A stretch of DNA of 13,913 nt from positions 136,544 to 150,456 of the forward strand of contig MU631646.1 in the NCBI GenBank assembly GCA_026770615.1, read 5' to 3'. Shown piece after piece: positions 1-7,110 of this stretch. The notes under the pieces are model-generated. The model was not told the DNA's origin. It made no database searches and saw nothing but the letters and a program-made list of their open reading frames with translations. The translations under genes and the position numbers were made by a program. Position 1 is the stretch's first letter, and each line of letters begins with the position of its first letter. The stretch comes from Pavlovales sp. CCMP2436 (Eukaryota > Haptophyta > Pavlovophyceae > Pavlovales).

Positions 1-1080
1 CGGCTGCATCACCAACGACAAACACCACGACGGCGCAGCTTCACAGCATTTCATTAACAAGGTGATCGTCGACGTGCACGCCGCGTACGACAGCACCGAG
101 CACTTCCACACGATCGGCGTGCACTCGGACAACGCGACGCACTTCAAGTCGACCCGCATGTTGTTCTGGTGGTCGCACACGCGCAACATCTTCGAGTGGC
201 TCCGGATGGTGCTCGTCCGCTTCGGAGCGCCGGGCTATGGCAAAGGCGTATGGGACGGGCTGGGCTCGGTGCTCAAGCGTTGCGTGCTCAGCGCCATCAC
301 CAATGGCAGTGCCCTAACGGAGTCGGGCAAGATCACGACTGACCTGGAGGCGCACGAGCACCTCGCGAACCATTTCATGTCGTCGGCGTGGACCAAGTCG
401 CACGAGTCCAAGGTCGTCAGCGAGATCAAGATCGTGCACTCGCCGCGCGAGACGATCGAGACCGAGCGGCAGCGCGGTGCAGCGAGCAAGTTCAGCGGCG
501 CGGATGGCATCTCGGGCACGTACGAGTTCCTGGCGCTGACGGAGAAGTTGATCGCGCGCGCACTTTTGGCTGCTGGTGCGAGTGCTGCTGGGATTGCGTG
601 TGCGCTGGGGGCATGGACTCGACGTGCCCGAGCCCCACCGTAGACTGCGGACGGCCGATGTGCGAGTGGGTCGTGCAGGAGCTGCATCAGATCGACGCGC
701 GCACAGTGCAGAAGACGCGCACGACCGCGCAGGCGGCGGGCAAAGGATTCGCGAAGAAGCTGTGACCAGGGGACTGGGTGGTCGCGCAGGCGCGCGAGGG
801 CGGGCGCGGGCGGGGGGCAGGGGATCGGTACTGGATTGGGCAGGGTGCCGACGCAGGCGACGGCTAGTGCATCACCAAGGAGTTCACACACGCAGGCGGC
901 AAGCTCGAGCAGATCACCTTCACCAAGGGCGACATCGCACTTGCGGTCAAGTGGTTTGAACGCCACCCTGCCGACCCCGAGGGCATGCATTTCGTCGAGT
1001 GGGACCCTGTGGCTGCCGGCAACGACCCCGATGCCCGCTTTGTCCTCAACGCGACCGAGGTGTGCGCGCGGTCAACGTGA
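1..1080 (+). pseudogene. Decayed transposase-like gene, open at left edge
   Basis: The frame is open from base 2 with no start codon in the window, so the 5' end is missing. Frame 2 carries SDNATHFKS (125-151) and FGAPGYGKGVWDGLGSVLKR (221-280). This resembles the 'SDN..HFK ... GxGKGxxDGxGG..KR' pattern I associate with DDE-type transposase/integrase-like proteins common in algal and invertebrate genomes. The frame-2 text loses sense near 530-575. Frame 1 then continues with a Cys-rich stretch (FGCWCECCWDCVC) and runs through an in-frame TGA (763-765) and TAG (865-867). It reaches plausible C-terminal text (YWIGQGAD, KGDIALAVKWFERHPADPE, FVLNATEV) before TGA at 1078-1080. One frameshift plus two in-frame stops across otherwise continuous protein-like text indicate a pseudogene. 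Family assignment is from memory of motif shape; the exact transposon superfamily is not certain. Confidence 0.7.
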
Positions 1081-1159
1081 AGCTCAACGTGGTCCCGCCC
1101 GTTGGTCAGCCGCTTGTCGTCAGTCGGGGGCGCCGGTCGGGCGCGCAGCCGCGCGCGCC

Positions 1160-1231
1160 CGAGGCGCCGACGATCTGGGAGCTCCCCCGCAAAGCTCACG
1201 GCGATCGAGGCGCCGACGATCTGGGAGCTCC
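1160..1231 (+). repeat. Two identical 26-bp repeats, period 46
   Basis: The 26 bases at 1160-1185 recur without change at 1206-1231 (they begin CGAGGCGCCGACGATCTGGG). The period of 46 is not a multiple of three, so the copies sit in different frames. They lie just past the transposase remnant, and perfect identity suggests a recent slippage or duplication event. Confidence 0.85.
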
Positions 1232-1550
1232 ATCGCCACTCTGTGGTGATGGACGCTGCTGGTGAGCACCTTGCACGCGGCGCGAGTTTCGTCACGCACG
1301 TTGATTTAAGCTCCGCAGTACTGTCGCATGTAATTTTAACACTTTTCCATATGTAATTTTAATAGTGCAAGTTAGTTAACGGGATTTGAGTATCTCGGGA
1401 AAAAAAGTGAGAAGCCAATTTTTTAGTAATGATCAGGAAATCCTGGCCACTTTTCGCGTTTGGCTTCGCGAATTAGGTTGAATGGTCTCCTCCTGGCAGC
1501 GGGTGACCTGAGCCATAGCCTTACATCTAAGCTATATATAGTTATAGTTT
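1232..1550. other. Spacer, no gene recognised
   Basis: Composition shifts abruptly from GC-rich to AT-rich near 1300. A short direct repeat, CATGTAATTTTAA-like, occurs near 1328 and 1351. A few in-frame residues up to about 1290 could be the last remnant of the transposase C-terminus. Nothing else is supported. Confidence 0.5.
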
Positions 1551-1551
1551 A

Positions 1552-1845
1552 TTATTCCGCTCGAGACCCGTCATCGGAGTCATCGGACGTCGTCGACGTC
1601 GGTACAACGACGTCGCTCCGAGTAGTGAATCCATTGCGGCTCGTGCCAGCAGGTAGTAGGTACCACCCCCATTCAGCTGAAGGGCCATCAGCCAATACTG
1701 ACAAAAATTACATCGTTGCAAGTTGCCGAACGCGCTCAGGTCCTTGCCAACTCCTTTTCACCGCCGTCGCCTTCCATGTGCCGCTGTTGTCGCTACCCTG
1801 TCCTGAGCCTGTCGTCCTCGTCCAAGCGGCCCACGTTCGACTTCC
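1552..1845 (+). repeat. Dispersed repeat family R1, copy 1
   Basis: This starts with TTATTCCGCTCGAG and runs to the CGGCCCACGTTCGAC block. Shared blocks with copies 2 and 3 include an ACGT-core segment, a 'GTGAATCC' block, a 'GTTGCCG(G/A)AC...TCCTTGCCA' block and 'ATGTGCCGCTG...GTC'. This copy carries about 60 extra bases, including ACGTCGTCGACGTCGGTAC and an 8-bp CGACGTCG stem. Open frames across it look incidental because they are not conserved among copies. Confidence 0.75.
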
Positions 1846-1886
1846 ACCACGGCTTGCCGTCTCCTTCTCTCGAGCTAACTGTTTAG

Positions 1887-2120
1887 TTTATTCCGCTCGA
1901 GGCCTCTCATCGTCGTCGGTTCATAGCGACGTCAACAAGTGAATCCGCCGTTCCAGTAGGTTTTCAGCTTCGCCTGTGCTGACTGCTGCTTGACCACCAC
2001 AGAAAAAAAAATATCGTTGAGTTGCCGGACGCACCGATGTCCTTGCCACATTGTCGCCGCCGCCGCCGCCTTTTATGTGCCGCTGTCGTCCTCGTCCCAG
2101 CGGCCCACGTTTGACTCACG
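1887..2120 (+). repeat. Dispersed repeat family R1, copy 2 (tandem to copy 1)
   Basis: This copy lies directly behind copy 1 in the same orientation and again begins with TTATTCCGCTCGAGG. By eye it is roughly 80% identical to the inverted copy at 10441-10670 over about 230 bases. It contains a poly-A run, CAGAAAAAAAAATATCG, and a CCG-triplet run. No recognisable protein is encoded. Confidence 0.8.
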
Positions 2121-2713
2121 TTCGACTTTCACAGCAGTTACCGCCTTCATCTCTCGAGCGAAAATCCAATTCTTGGTCCTTTACGCCTTTGGCCCCTTTA
2201 GGTGTGCACCCTTTGGTTAAGTCGGTTTGGCCCGCACCTCCCTTCCCGGCGTCTGGTTGAGCGCCGGGGAGGCGATTGAGATTTCGGACTGAAAAGATCG
2301 TCGTCTCTAGGCGAGCTGTCATAGGACACGTCATTCTAAAATTATAACTATATTTAAGCGACATTTAAGCGCTGTCACGAAAGTAAGAGCCGCAACGAGG
2401 GGTGCATTGAAGCGAAGAAGGTCTCCTCGCCTCTCTTTGTACAGGACAACTCTCAGCCGGCTTCGGCAAGCCACAGCGCGCCTCTCAACAGGCCTCGGCA
2501 GGCCTTCGGCAAGCCATATCAAGCCTTTCAGCAGACCTTCGGTGGTATGATGCCGCAACCTCGCGCCCGCTTCGCACGCAGGAGGGCGTCACCAATAGCG
2601 ATGAGCGAGTAGCGGAGTCTGAGTAGCAAAGAGTCCGCCGCCAGGCATCCTCGAGCACTCACTACCCCATGTATTAACGCAAAGGGTTCGTTCTGGTTGG
2701 CAATGTGACAAAT

Positions 2714-2762
2714 CATCAAGCTGACATCTTAGCACTCCGGCGCAGGTTCCGACGCGCTACGC
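2714..2762 (+). repeat. Dispersed repeat family R2, fragment D
   Basis: The block 'TCAAGCTGACATCTTAGC...GCGCAGGTTCC.ACGCGCTACG' matches the second half of the R2 copies at 4748-4845 and 12898-13005 (AAGCTGATCT...GACGCAGGCTCCTACGC.CT.CG). The first half, with the GGCTGGCGG block, is absent, so this is a partial copy. Confidence 0.55.
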
Positions 2763-2848
2763 AATATATTCAACTGAGTGCACGCTGACTGGCGTATAAC
2801 GTACTCTATGTAAACACAAGGACAAGGCCCCCTCCTTATGGGTGAGCC

Positions 2849-2884
2849 GGTTAGGGTGAGGGTGAGGGTGTGGTGGTGGTGGGG
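2849..2884 (+). repeat. G-rich telomere-like tract
   Basis: The plus strand reads GGTTAGGGTGAGGGTGAGGG followed by TGG repeats and GGGG. At least four G-runs with short spacers could form a G-quadruplex. The GGTTAGGG start is telomere-like but degenerate, so this is an interstitial simple repeat rather than a telomere. Confidence 0.5.
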
Positions 2885-3144
2885 CAGCATGGATGCAATA
2901 CAACACTGTCGGCAGGTAGATCGTGGCTGTCTGCCCTGACTGTCGCCCCTTATCCAAGCGTCTGATGAGTATCACGTCCATTCCAATGCTCGTGGCAATG
3001 CTGTGGAGCATGTTGTCATGCATCCATGCTGCCTGTCCTCAAAGTAAGGCTGCCCGTCAGTTTGAAAACGCAAAATAATTATATCTTGAGCTTTGCGACG
3101 GCACCATCCATTTTCAAATTTGACCCTCTTTTCCAGTTGTTTGC

Positions 3145-3999
3145 ATGCTCCTATATGTGTGGTCGACTTTCGCGCGTTTTTGCATGTCGAGCTCGACCGT
3201 CCGCGCACTCTCCTCCGTGGGCAGTTCGAACGTCCGCGCGCTCGCGGGCTGGGTCCAGATCGCCAACGGCGAGTTCAATCACCGCACGAACCTGGCTGAG
3301 TTAGGCTTCCTCGTGTCGAACTGCGACATCGCATTGAGCCCCGAGGATGTGGTGACGCTCTCCCGCGCCAACCGTGCAGCGCAGGGCGCAGGCAACGTCT
3401 GCTTCGGCGCAGGGAAGACGCCCGCCCTCCACATTTTTCAGGGCCGGCGCAGCTCTGCGCCCGACCACACCGCGAAGGCGACCTCGCGCGCCGCCGCCAC
3501 CACTCTCGAGCGCCTCTGGGAGCCTCTCGGCGCTGCGATTGGTCACGACAAGCTCTTTAACGGGCAGCTGCGCATCAACGGGTCTGGCCTCGAGCCGCAC
3601 CTTGACTGGCGCACATCACTGGCGCGCCTGCTGTGGAAGCTCGGGCTCTTCATTCTACACTGCAGGATCATGGCGGGCCGGAGCACGGGCGTCCACGTGA
3701 CGATCGTCATCTCCGAGGGCAGCCTCGCTGCCCCCCTCTGCCTCACGCGCGGCGCGACGTGCTACGTGGACGGCCCTGGCAGTGGGCCCTGCACGATCAG
3801 CCTGCCGATCGGACCGGGCGGTGAGGCGATGCTCGTGCAGTGCGTCCAGTTCGCGCTCTGCTGCCCGACAGACGCCCGCGAGGCGCTGCAGGCGCTCGAG
3901 GGCGCGGCCTTGTCCTCGCCGCTGCCGGCCGTGCGCGTGCGCACCGCCCGAGGTGCTCGCGTGGCGGCGCGGTCGGGTGGCGACGCGTCGATGCCATGA
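3145..3999 (+). CDS. Hypothetical protein, 284 aa (first of an overlapping pair)
   Basis: A GC-rich open frame of 284 codons begins where composition turns sharply from AT-rich spacer. Two in-frame ATGs are possible, at 3145 (MLLYVWSTFARFC...) and 3184 (MSSSTVRAL..., 271 aa); neither context is decisive. I do not recognise the protein. It has an N-terminal mixed region, an Ala/Arg-rich middle with AATTLERLWEPLGAAIGH, a short hydrophobic segment (LLWKLGLFILHC), then a Gly/Thr-rich beta-like stretch (HVTIVISEGS, GATCYVDGPGSGPCTISLP). The stop TGA (3997-3999) overlaps the ATG of the next ORF as ATGA. In a eukaryote that spacing hints that the two frames may be parts of one gene split by a frameshift or unrecognised intron. 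An 'HLD' near residue 153 recalls a 2OG-dioxygenase HxD motif but is not enough to assign. Confidence 0.5.
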   Translation: MLLYVWSTFARFCMSSSTVRALSSVGSSNVRALAGWVQIANGEFNHRTNLAELGFLVSNCDIALSPEDVVTLSRANRAAQGAGNVCFGAGKTPALHIFQGRRSSAPDHTAKATSRAAATTLERLWEPLGAAIGHDKLFNGQLRINGSGLEPHLDWRTSLARLLWKLGLFILHCRIMAGRSTGVHVTIVISEGSLAAPLCLTRGATCYVDGPGSGPCTISLPIGPGGEAMLVQCVQFALCCPTDAREALQALEGAALSSPLPAVRVRTARGARVAARSGGDASMP

Positions 4000-4760
4000 C
4001 GTTGAGCTCACCAGCCGCACTGCCAGACGTGCCCCCCTCGGACGGCGTGCCTGGCATTGCGGCTGGTGAGCTCAACGTGACACTCGGAGTCGACTCCAAT
4101 CAAGGTGTGCTCGAGACCGCCCTCGACATTTCGAGCCGCTTCGCCGAGTGCAGCCAACGGCGCCAGGTGCAGGGGCTCGCGGCGCGTAAGTCCGCAGAGC
4201 CGAGCGAGTGGCAGGACTGGGAGATCGAGGTGCAGACCCGAGAGGACGCCTTCGCTGAGCTCGAGCAGTCTGGCCGCAAGCGCTGCAGCAGAGGCCTGAT
4301 GGTGCAAGTCCGCGTCTCTCGCGCGACCTCAAGCTTCGAGTGCCCCGACCTCCCGCTAGCTCCTCGGATGACACCAGACGAGCTCAAGGCCGCCGCAAAG
4401 CTCAAGCGCGATGAGCCCGCCGTCAAGGCCGCCGCCAAGCTCCGGTCAAATGAGCCCGCCGCCAAGCGCAAGCGCAAGGCGGAGCGTGACGAGCCCGCCG
4501 CCAAGCGCAAGCGCAAGGCGGAACGTGACGAGCCCGCCGCCAAGCGCAAGCGCAAGGCAGAACGTGACGAGCCCGCCGCCAAGCGCAAGCTCAAGGCGAA
4601 GCGTGACGATGACGAGCGCAAGGCCGCCGCCAAGCGCAAGCGCAAGGCGAACCGTGACGATCCAGAGGTGCAAGCTGCGGCTGAAGCGAGGCGACGGGAG
4701 CGTAACCTGCGCAAATACGGGCCGCACGGAGCGACTCCGGGAGCGTTTATATTAATGTAG
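3996..4760 (+). CDS. Hypothetical basic repeat protein, 254 aa, hairpin at 5' end
   Basis: The ATG at 3996 overlaps the upstream stop. Residues 2-11 and 19-28 are encoded by the two arms of a large inverted repeat (3999-4078). Residues about 30-130 are charged and mixed (DWEIEVQTREDAFAELEQS) with no family I recognise. From about residue 130 the protein becomes a Lys/Arg/Ala/Glu repeat. Its core unit RDEPAAKRKRKAE occurs about four times (39 bp each, 4452-4607), giving obvious nuclear-localisation-like KRKRK clusters and a probable charged helix. The tail RRRERNLRKYGPHGATPGAF follows. The last residues (ILM) and the stop TAG (4758-4760) lie inside dispersed repeat R2, so the C-terminus was probably set by the repeat. 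It may be a DNA- or RNA-binding protein, but function is not established. Confidence 0.5.
   Translation: MTLSSPAALPDVPPSDGVPGIAAGELNVTLGVDSNQGVLETALDISSRFAECSQRRQVQGLAARKSAEPSEWQDWEIEVQTREDAFAELEQSGRKRCSRGLMVQVRVSRATSSFECPDLPLAPRMTPDELKAAAKLKRDEPAVKAAAKLRSNEPAAKRKRKAERDEPAAKRKRKAERDEPAAKRKRKAERDEPAAKRKLKAKRDDDERKAAAKRKRKANRDDPEVQAAAEARRRERNLRKYGPHGATPGAFILM
3999..4078. repeat. 28-bp near-perfect inverted repeat (hairpin) at ORF start
   Basis: Left arm 3999-4026 (ACGTTGAGCTCACCAGCCGC...) pairs with right arm 4051-4078 (...GCGGCTGGTGAGCTCAACGT) at 27 of 28 positions; the single mismatch is C4020 against T4057. Further G-C and G-T pairs extend inward. The loop is 24 bases, and the structure begins 3 bases after the A of the ATG. 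Confidence 0.9.
4452..4607 (+). repeat. In-frame 39-bp tandem repeat, about 4 units
   Basis: Units start at 4452, 4491, 4530 and 4569, each GAGCCCGCCGCCAAGCGCAA... and 39 bp long, encoding EPAAKRKRKAERD-type 13-mers. The units differ by only a few bases. Looser related blocks flank them from about 4384 to 4658. The length is a multiple of three, so the frame is preserved, as expected for selection or for in-frame slippage. Confidence 0.9.
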
Positions 4761-4845
4761 GGGGGTTCGGGCTGGCGGTACGTTTCAAGTTCAAGTCAGG
4801 CTGATCTAAGCGCTCTGACGCAGGCTCCTACGCGCTACGCCGAAG
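4748..4845 (+). repeat. Dispersed repeat family R2, copy A
   Basis: This begins TATATTAATGTAGGGGGG, followed by GGCTGGCGG, TCAAGTTCAAGTC, GCTGATCT, AAGCGCTC and GACGCAGGCTCCTACGCG, and ends GCCGAAG. The same block order occurs at 12898-13005. It overlaps the 3' end of the preceding ORF and supplies its stop codon. Confidence 0.8.
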
Positions 4846-5056
4846 TGGGGAGCTGGTAGAAGTGGTGGATGATGAGGAAGCCGAAAACAAAGCGCTGGAG
4901 TCGCTGCGCAACGCGGGGCCGCCCGACAGTGCGCGAGCAAGCGAGTCCATTCGTGATCCCAGCGGTGACATATTTTATATAGTATATCGCAGCAGGCAAT
5001 GGGCGACGCAGCGCTCAGACCAGCACAACATTCAGAACAGTCAGACGCCAGCTTGA
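4805..5056 (+). other. Open frame fragment without ATG, possible exon or remnant
   Basis: Frame 2 is open from 4805 to the TGA at 5054-5056 and reads protein-like in the middle (VDDEEAENKALESLRN, DIFYIVYRSRQW). It has no ATG near its beginning. Its first 14 codons lie in repeat R2 and its last codons (QTPA, stop) lie in the terminal inverted repeat of the downstream MITE. It may be a leftover exon or a chance frame joining two repeats. Confidence 0.25.
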
Positions 5057-5252
5057 ATCCCTATCATAAATATATTATATACACGCCCTTGCCCGGGCAC
5101 ACTACCGGAGATGCGATCTGCACTAAATGTTAACCATACACTATGCACTAAAAAGTATGTGCTGACGGACGAAGCTGAGGCGGAGTAAATATATTATATT
5201 ATTCTTATTCTTAAAATAATATATTTATGATAGGGATTCAAGCTGGCGTCTG
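5042..5252. mobile_element. 211-bp MITE with perfect 37-bp terminal inverted repeats
   Basis: The left arm 5042-5078 begins CAGACGCCAGCTTGAATCCC. The right arm 5216-5252 is its exact reverse complement over 37 bases. The interior has no coding sequence and contains a secondary AT-rich hairpin near 5198-5227. No clear target-site duplication is visible at the ends, so the superfamily is open. The perfect arms suggest a young insertion or ongoing gene conversion. It ends 110 bp before the kinase ATG, so it may sit in that gene's promoter region. Confidence 0.88.
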
Positions 5253-5362
5253 CAACCTAATTGTATATACAGATATGGCCAGTGTGGAGCTGACGGTGGG
5301 CGCCTTCTTACTTTTACAAATGGCCAACCAACAGTGAGCTACAGTATATAGCACCAACCAAG

Positions 5363-7031
5363 ATGGCGCAGTCCCCCAATGACCGCTCGTCATCCGTCCT
5401 CTCTCCTGTAGGGAGACTGGGCGCTGCGCTGCGCTGGTCGGTCGCGCTGGCTCTCTGCGGCAGAGCTCTCTGTGGCTCAGAGCGCCCTGCTGCGCTACGC
5501 TCTGGCGCGTACGTTATAGTCCCCACGGCACATATCGAGGGCCTGACCCTGTGGCACGAGCCTGCGGGGAGCAGCTCCCCGCGCATCGGCTCGACGAACA
5601 TCGGCTCCGCAACGTCGATGGAGGCTGCGCTCCGTAAGTTGGAGGCAGAACACGAGCGGCTTGGGTTGGCGGTCGAGTTGGAGTGGGATGCCGCTGCGCT
5701 CAAACGGAGGAAGCTACGCGTCAAAGACGCGCTGCACCGCCTCCGCGCTCTAGCGGACTCTCGTTCGCTCGCGCCCTGCGCCCGGGTCCTCGGGGCGGGG
5801 GCGGAGGGCAAGGTGCTGCTGGGCCGGTCGTTACCCTCGGGGGAGGCCGTGGCCATGAAATGTGAGCCCGGTGTCCCGTTGGCCACCTCGTCGCTCTGGC
5901 GTGAGTGGAAGATCACGAGGTGAGCATGGTTATCGCTGGCCGTGTGAGGGAGGGGGTGGGGGTAGGGGGTTGGGGTTAGGGACTTTATGCGGATTGCGGA
6001 GAGGCAGCAGGTGTGTGTGTGTGTGTGTGTGTGTGATACCAATATGTGACAATTTTCTATGTGACAGGAAAATGGGCCGCGCGCGTGGGTTCGCGCACGC
6101 GCACGCCTTCCTAGAGGGCGAGGATGTGCTCGGCAGTACGTGTAACGTGCTCGTGCTGGACCTTCTTGGCCCTTCGCTTGACGATTTGTACTGGGCCTAC
6201 CGCGAAGTTTCGGCAGCCCAAGGCTTCTCCGCGCCCACCGTTCTCGCTCTGCTGTACGACACGCTTTCGCGAATCCAGCATGTCGGCGCGCGCGGCTTCT
6301 CCCACGCGGACGTGAAGCCGGAAAACCTGCTGCTTGGTCGGCGCGGCCAGCGGAGAGGGGTGGTCCATCTCGTCGATTTTGGTGCCTCGGAGAGCCTCGC
6401 GGAGCCAGAGCGGCAGGCGGAGGGCGAACTGGTAGGCACGCCGAGGTACGCACCACTGCGAGCCCACGTCGCTGCGGCGGGGTCCAGCCAGACTCGCTGC
6501 GACGCGCACGGTGGGTGCCGACTCGCTGCGGATATCGAATCGCTGCTGTACAGTATGGCCGCAGTCTCCACAGGGGCGCTGCCGTGGGACCGCTGCCTCG
6601 ACACTGACGGGCGCATTAGGGTTGGCTGCGAAGAAGAGCTCTTGCGCGACAAGGCTGCAGCGGTCTCTGGCGAGGCCCCCGACTGGGCGGGCGCGGAGGG
6701 CGCGCCCATCCGCCCCGTGCTGCTTGAGCTGATGCGCCGCCTACACGCGGCGCGCGAGGGCATGCCGGCTCAACCCGCGTTTGACTTCCCCCAGGCGCGG
6801 GCTCTGGTCCGCCGCGCCTACGGCCAGCTCACCGGTCGAGCGCAGATCTCCCGCGCGAATTTCGACTGGGACTCTGTAGGGGTCTCGTGGCCGGAGCATG
6901 ACGACCAGGTGGCTGAGGCGGTGACCGTCTCGAGCACGGCCAGCGGCTCGGTGCCCAGCGCTGCAGTTGTGATCGTGGGCGGTACGGCCCTTCTCTCACA
7001 CGGCCAGCGGCGAGAACAACCTTGTGACTAG
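5363..7031 (+). CDS. Casein kinase 1-like protein kinase, two exons
   Basis: The model joins exon 1 (5363-5919) to exon 2 (6068-7031) and gives 506 aa. The junction splits codon 186 (AG|G) with GT-AG borders and restores frame. The kinase domain shows a Gly-loop GAGAEGKV (144-151), catalytic Lys166 in VAMK, a helix-C Glu near 181, NVLVLDLLGPSLDDL (212-226), catalytic loop HADVKPEN (265-272), DFG (289-291) and GTPRYAPLRAH (309-319). LVLDLLGPSLDDL and GTPRYA..AH are signature CK1 stretches (usual forms VMDLLGPSLEDL and GTARYASINAH). The CK1 HRD Arg is Ala here, while catalytic Asp and Lys remain. CK1 enzymes phosphorylate Ser/Thr in acidic or primed sites. The N-terminal 140 residues are unusual: a hydrophobic stretch near 20-38 and a charged, probably coiled-coil helix at 86-132. 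The start ATGG at 5363 has AAG before it, a good context. The long antisense frame over this gene is a shadow. Confidence 0.88.
5920..6067 (+). other. Intron of the CK1-like kinase (148 bp)
   Basis: The donor GTGAGC (5920) and acceptor TGACAG (ending 6067) are canonical. Without removal, exon 1 hits TGA at 5921-5923 at once; with removal the CK1 alignment continues without a gap. The intron holds a G-rich tract (5947-5980: GGGAGGGGGTGGGGGTAGGG, then GGTTGGGGTTAGGG) and a (GT)12 microsatellite (6011-6035). Both are sites of likely length variation. Confidence 0.88.
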
Positions 7032-7072
7032 ACTCCTCACTTCGTGTTCAGTATCTTGTTTTTGACAAACCA

Positions 7073-7110
7073 ATTAATTGTAGAGGGGGACTCTGGCTGG
7101 CGGGTCAGGC
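7073..7110 (+). repeat. Dispersed repeat family R2, partial copy C
   Basis: The block AATTAATTGTAGAGGGGGAC followed by TCTGGCTGGCGGGTCAGGCT resembles the first half of R2 copies A and B (TATTAATGT.GGGGGATTCTGGCTGGCGG). It begins about 42 bases after the kinase stop codon. The second half is not recognisable. Confidence 0.5.

Larger units (their letters stand above)
2121..3144. other. Spacer with small repeats, no gene recognised
   Basis: No frame here reads like a protein. Visible content: a cluster of short imperfect direct repeats around CCTTCGGCAAGCC and GGCCTCGGCAGGCC (about 2456-2545); a fragment of repeat family R2 (2714-2762); a G-rich telomere-like tract (2849-2884); and an AT-rich stretch (3060-3130) immediately before the GC-rich ORF pair. 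Confidence 0.5.

Noticed and set aside
2849..2884. True telomere
   Set aside because: The G-rich tract is short and degenerate, and is surrounded by ordinary sequence on both sides.
3600..3900. 2OG-Fe(II) dioxygenase assignment for the first ORF of the pair
   Set aside because: Only an HLD and a beta-like stretch suggest it; no distal His and Arg pair could be placed with confidence.
4780..4800. tRNA gene or SINE promoter from B-box-like GTTCAAGTC in R2
   Set aside because: No properly spaced A box, acceptor stem or anticodon arm is seen, so it is not called as a tRNA; kept only as a remark on R2.
5314..6456. Antisense open frame of 380 codons across the kinase gene
   Set aside because: The plus strand carries clear CK1 motifs across two exons. 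The antisense text crosses the MITE-proximal promoter, the GT repeat (read as His/Thr runs) and Arg/Ala/Pro-rich low-complexity sequence, as expected for a shadow in GC-rich DNA.
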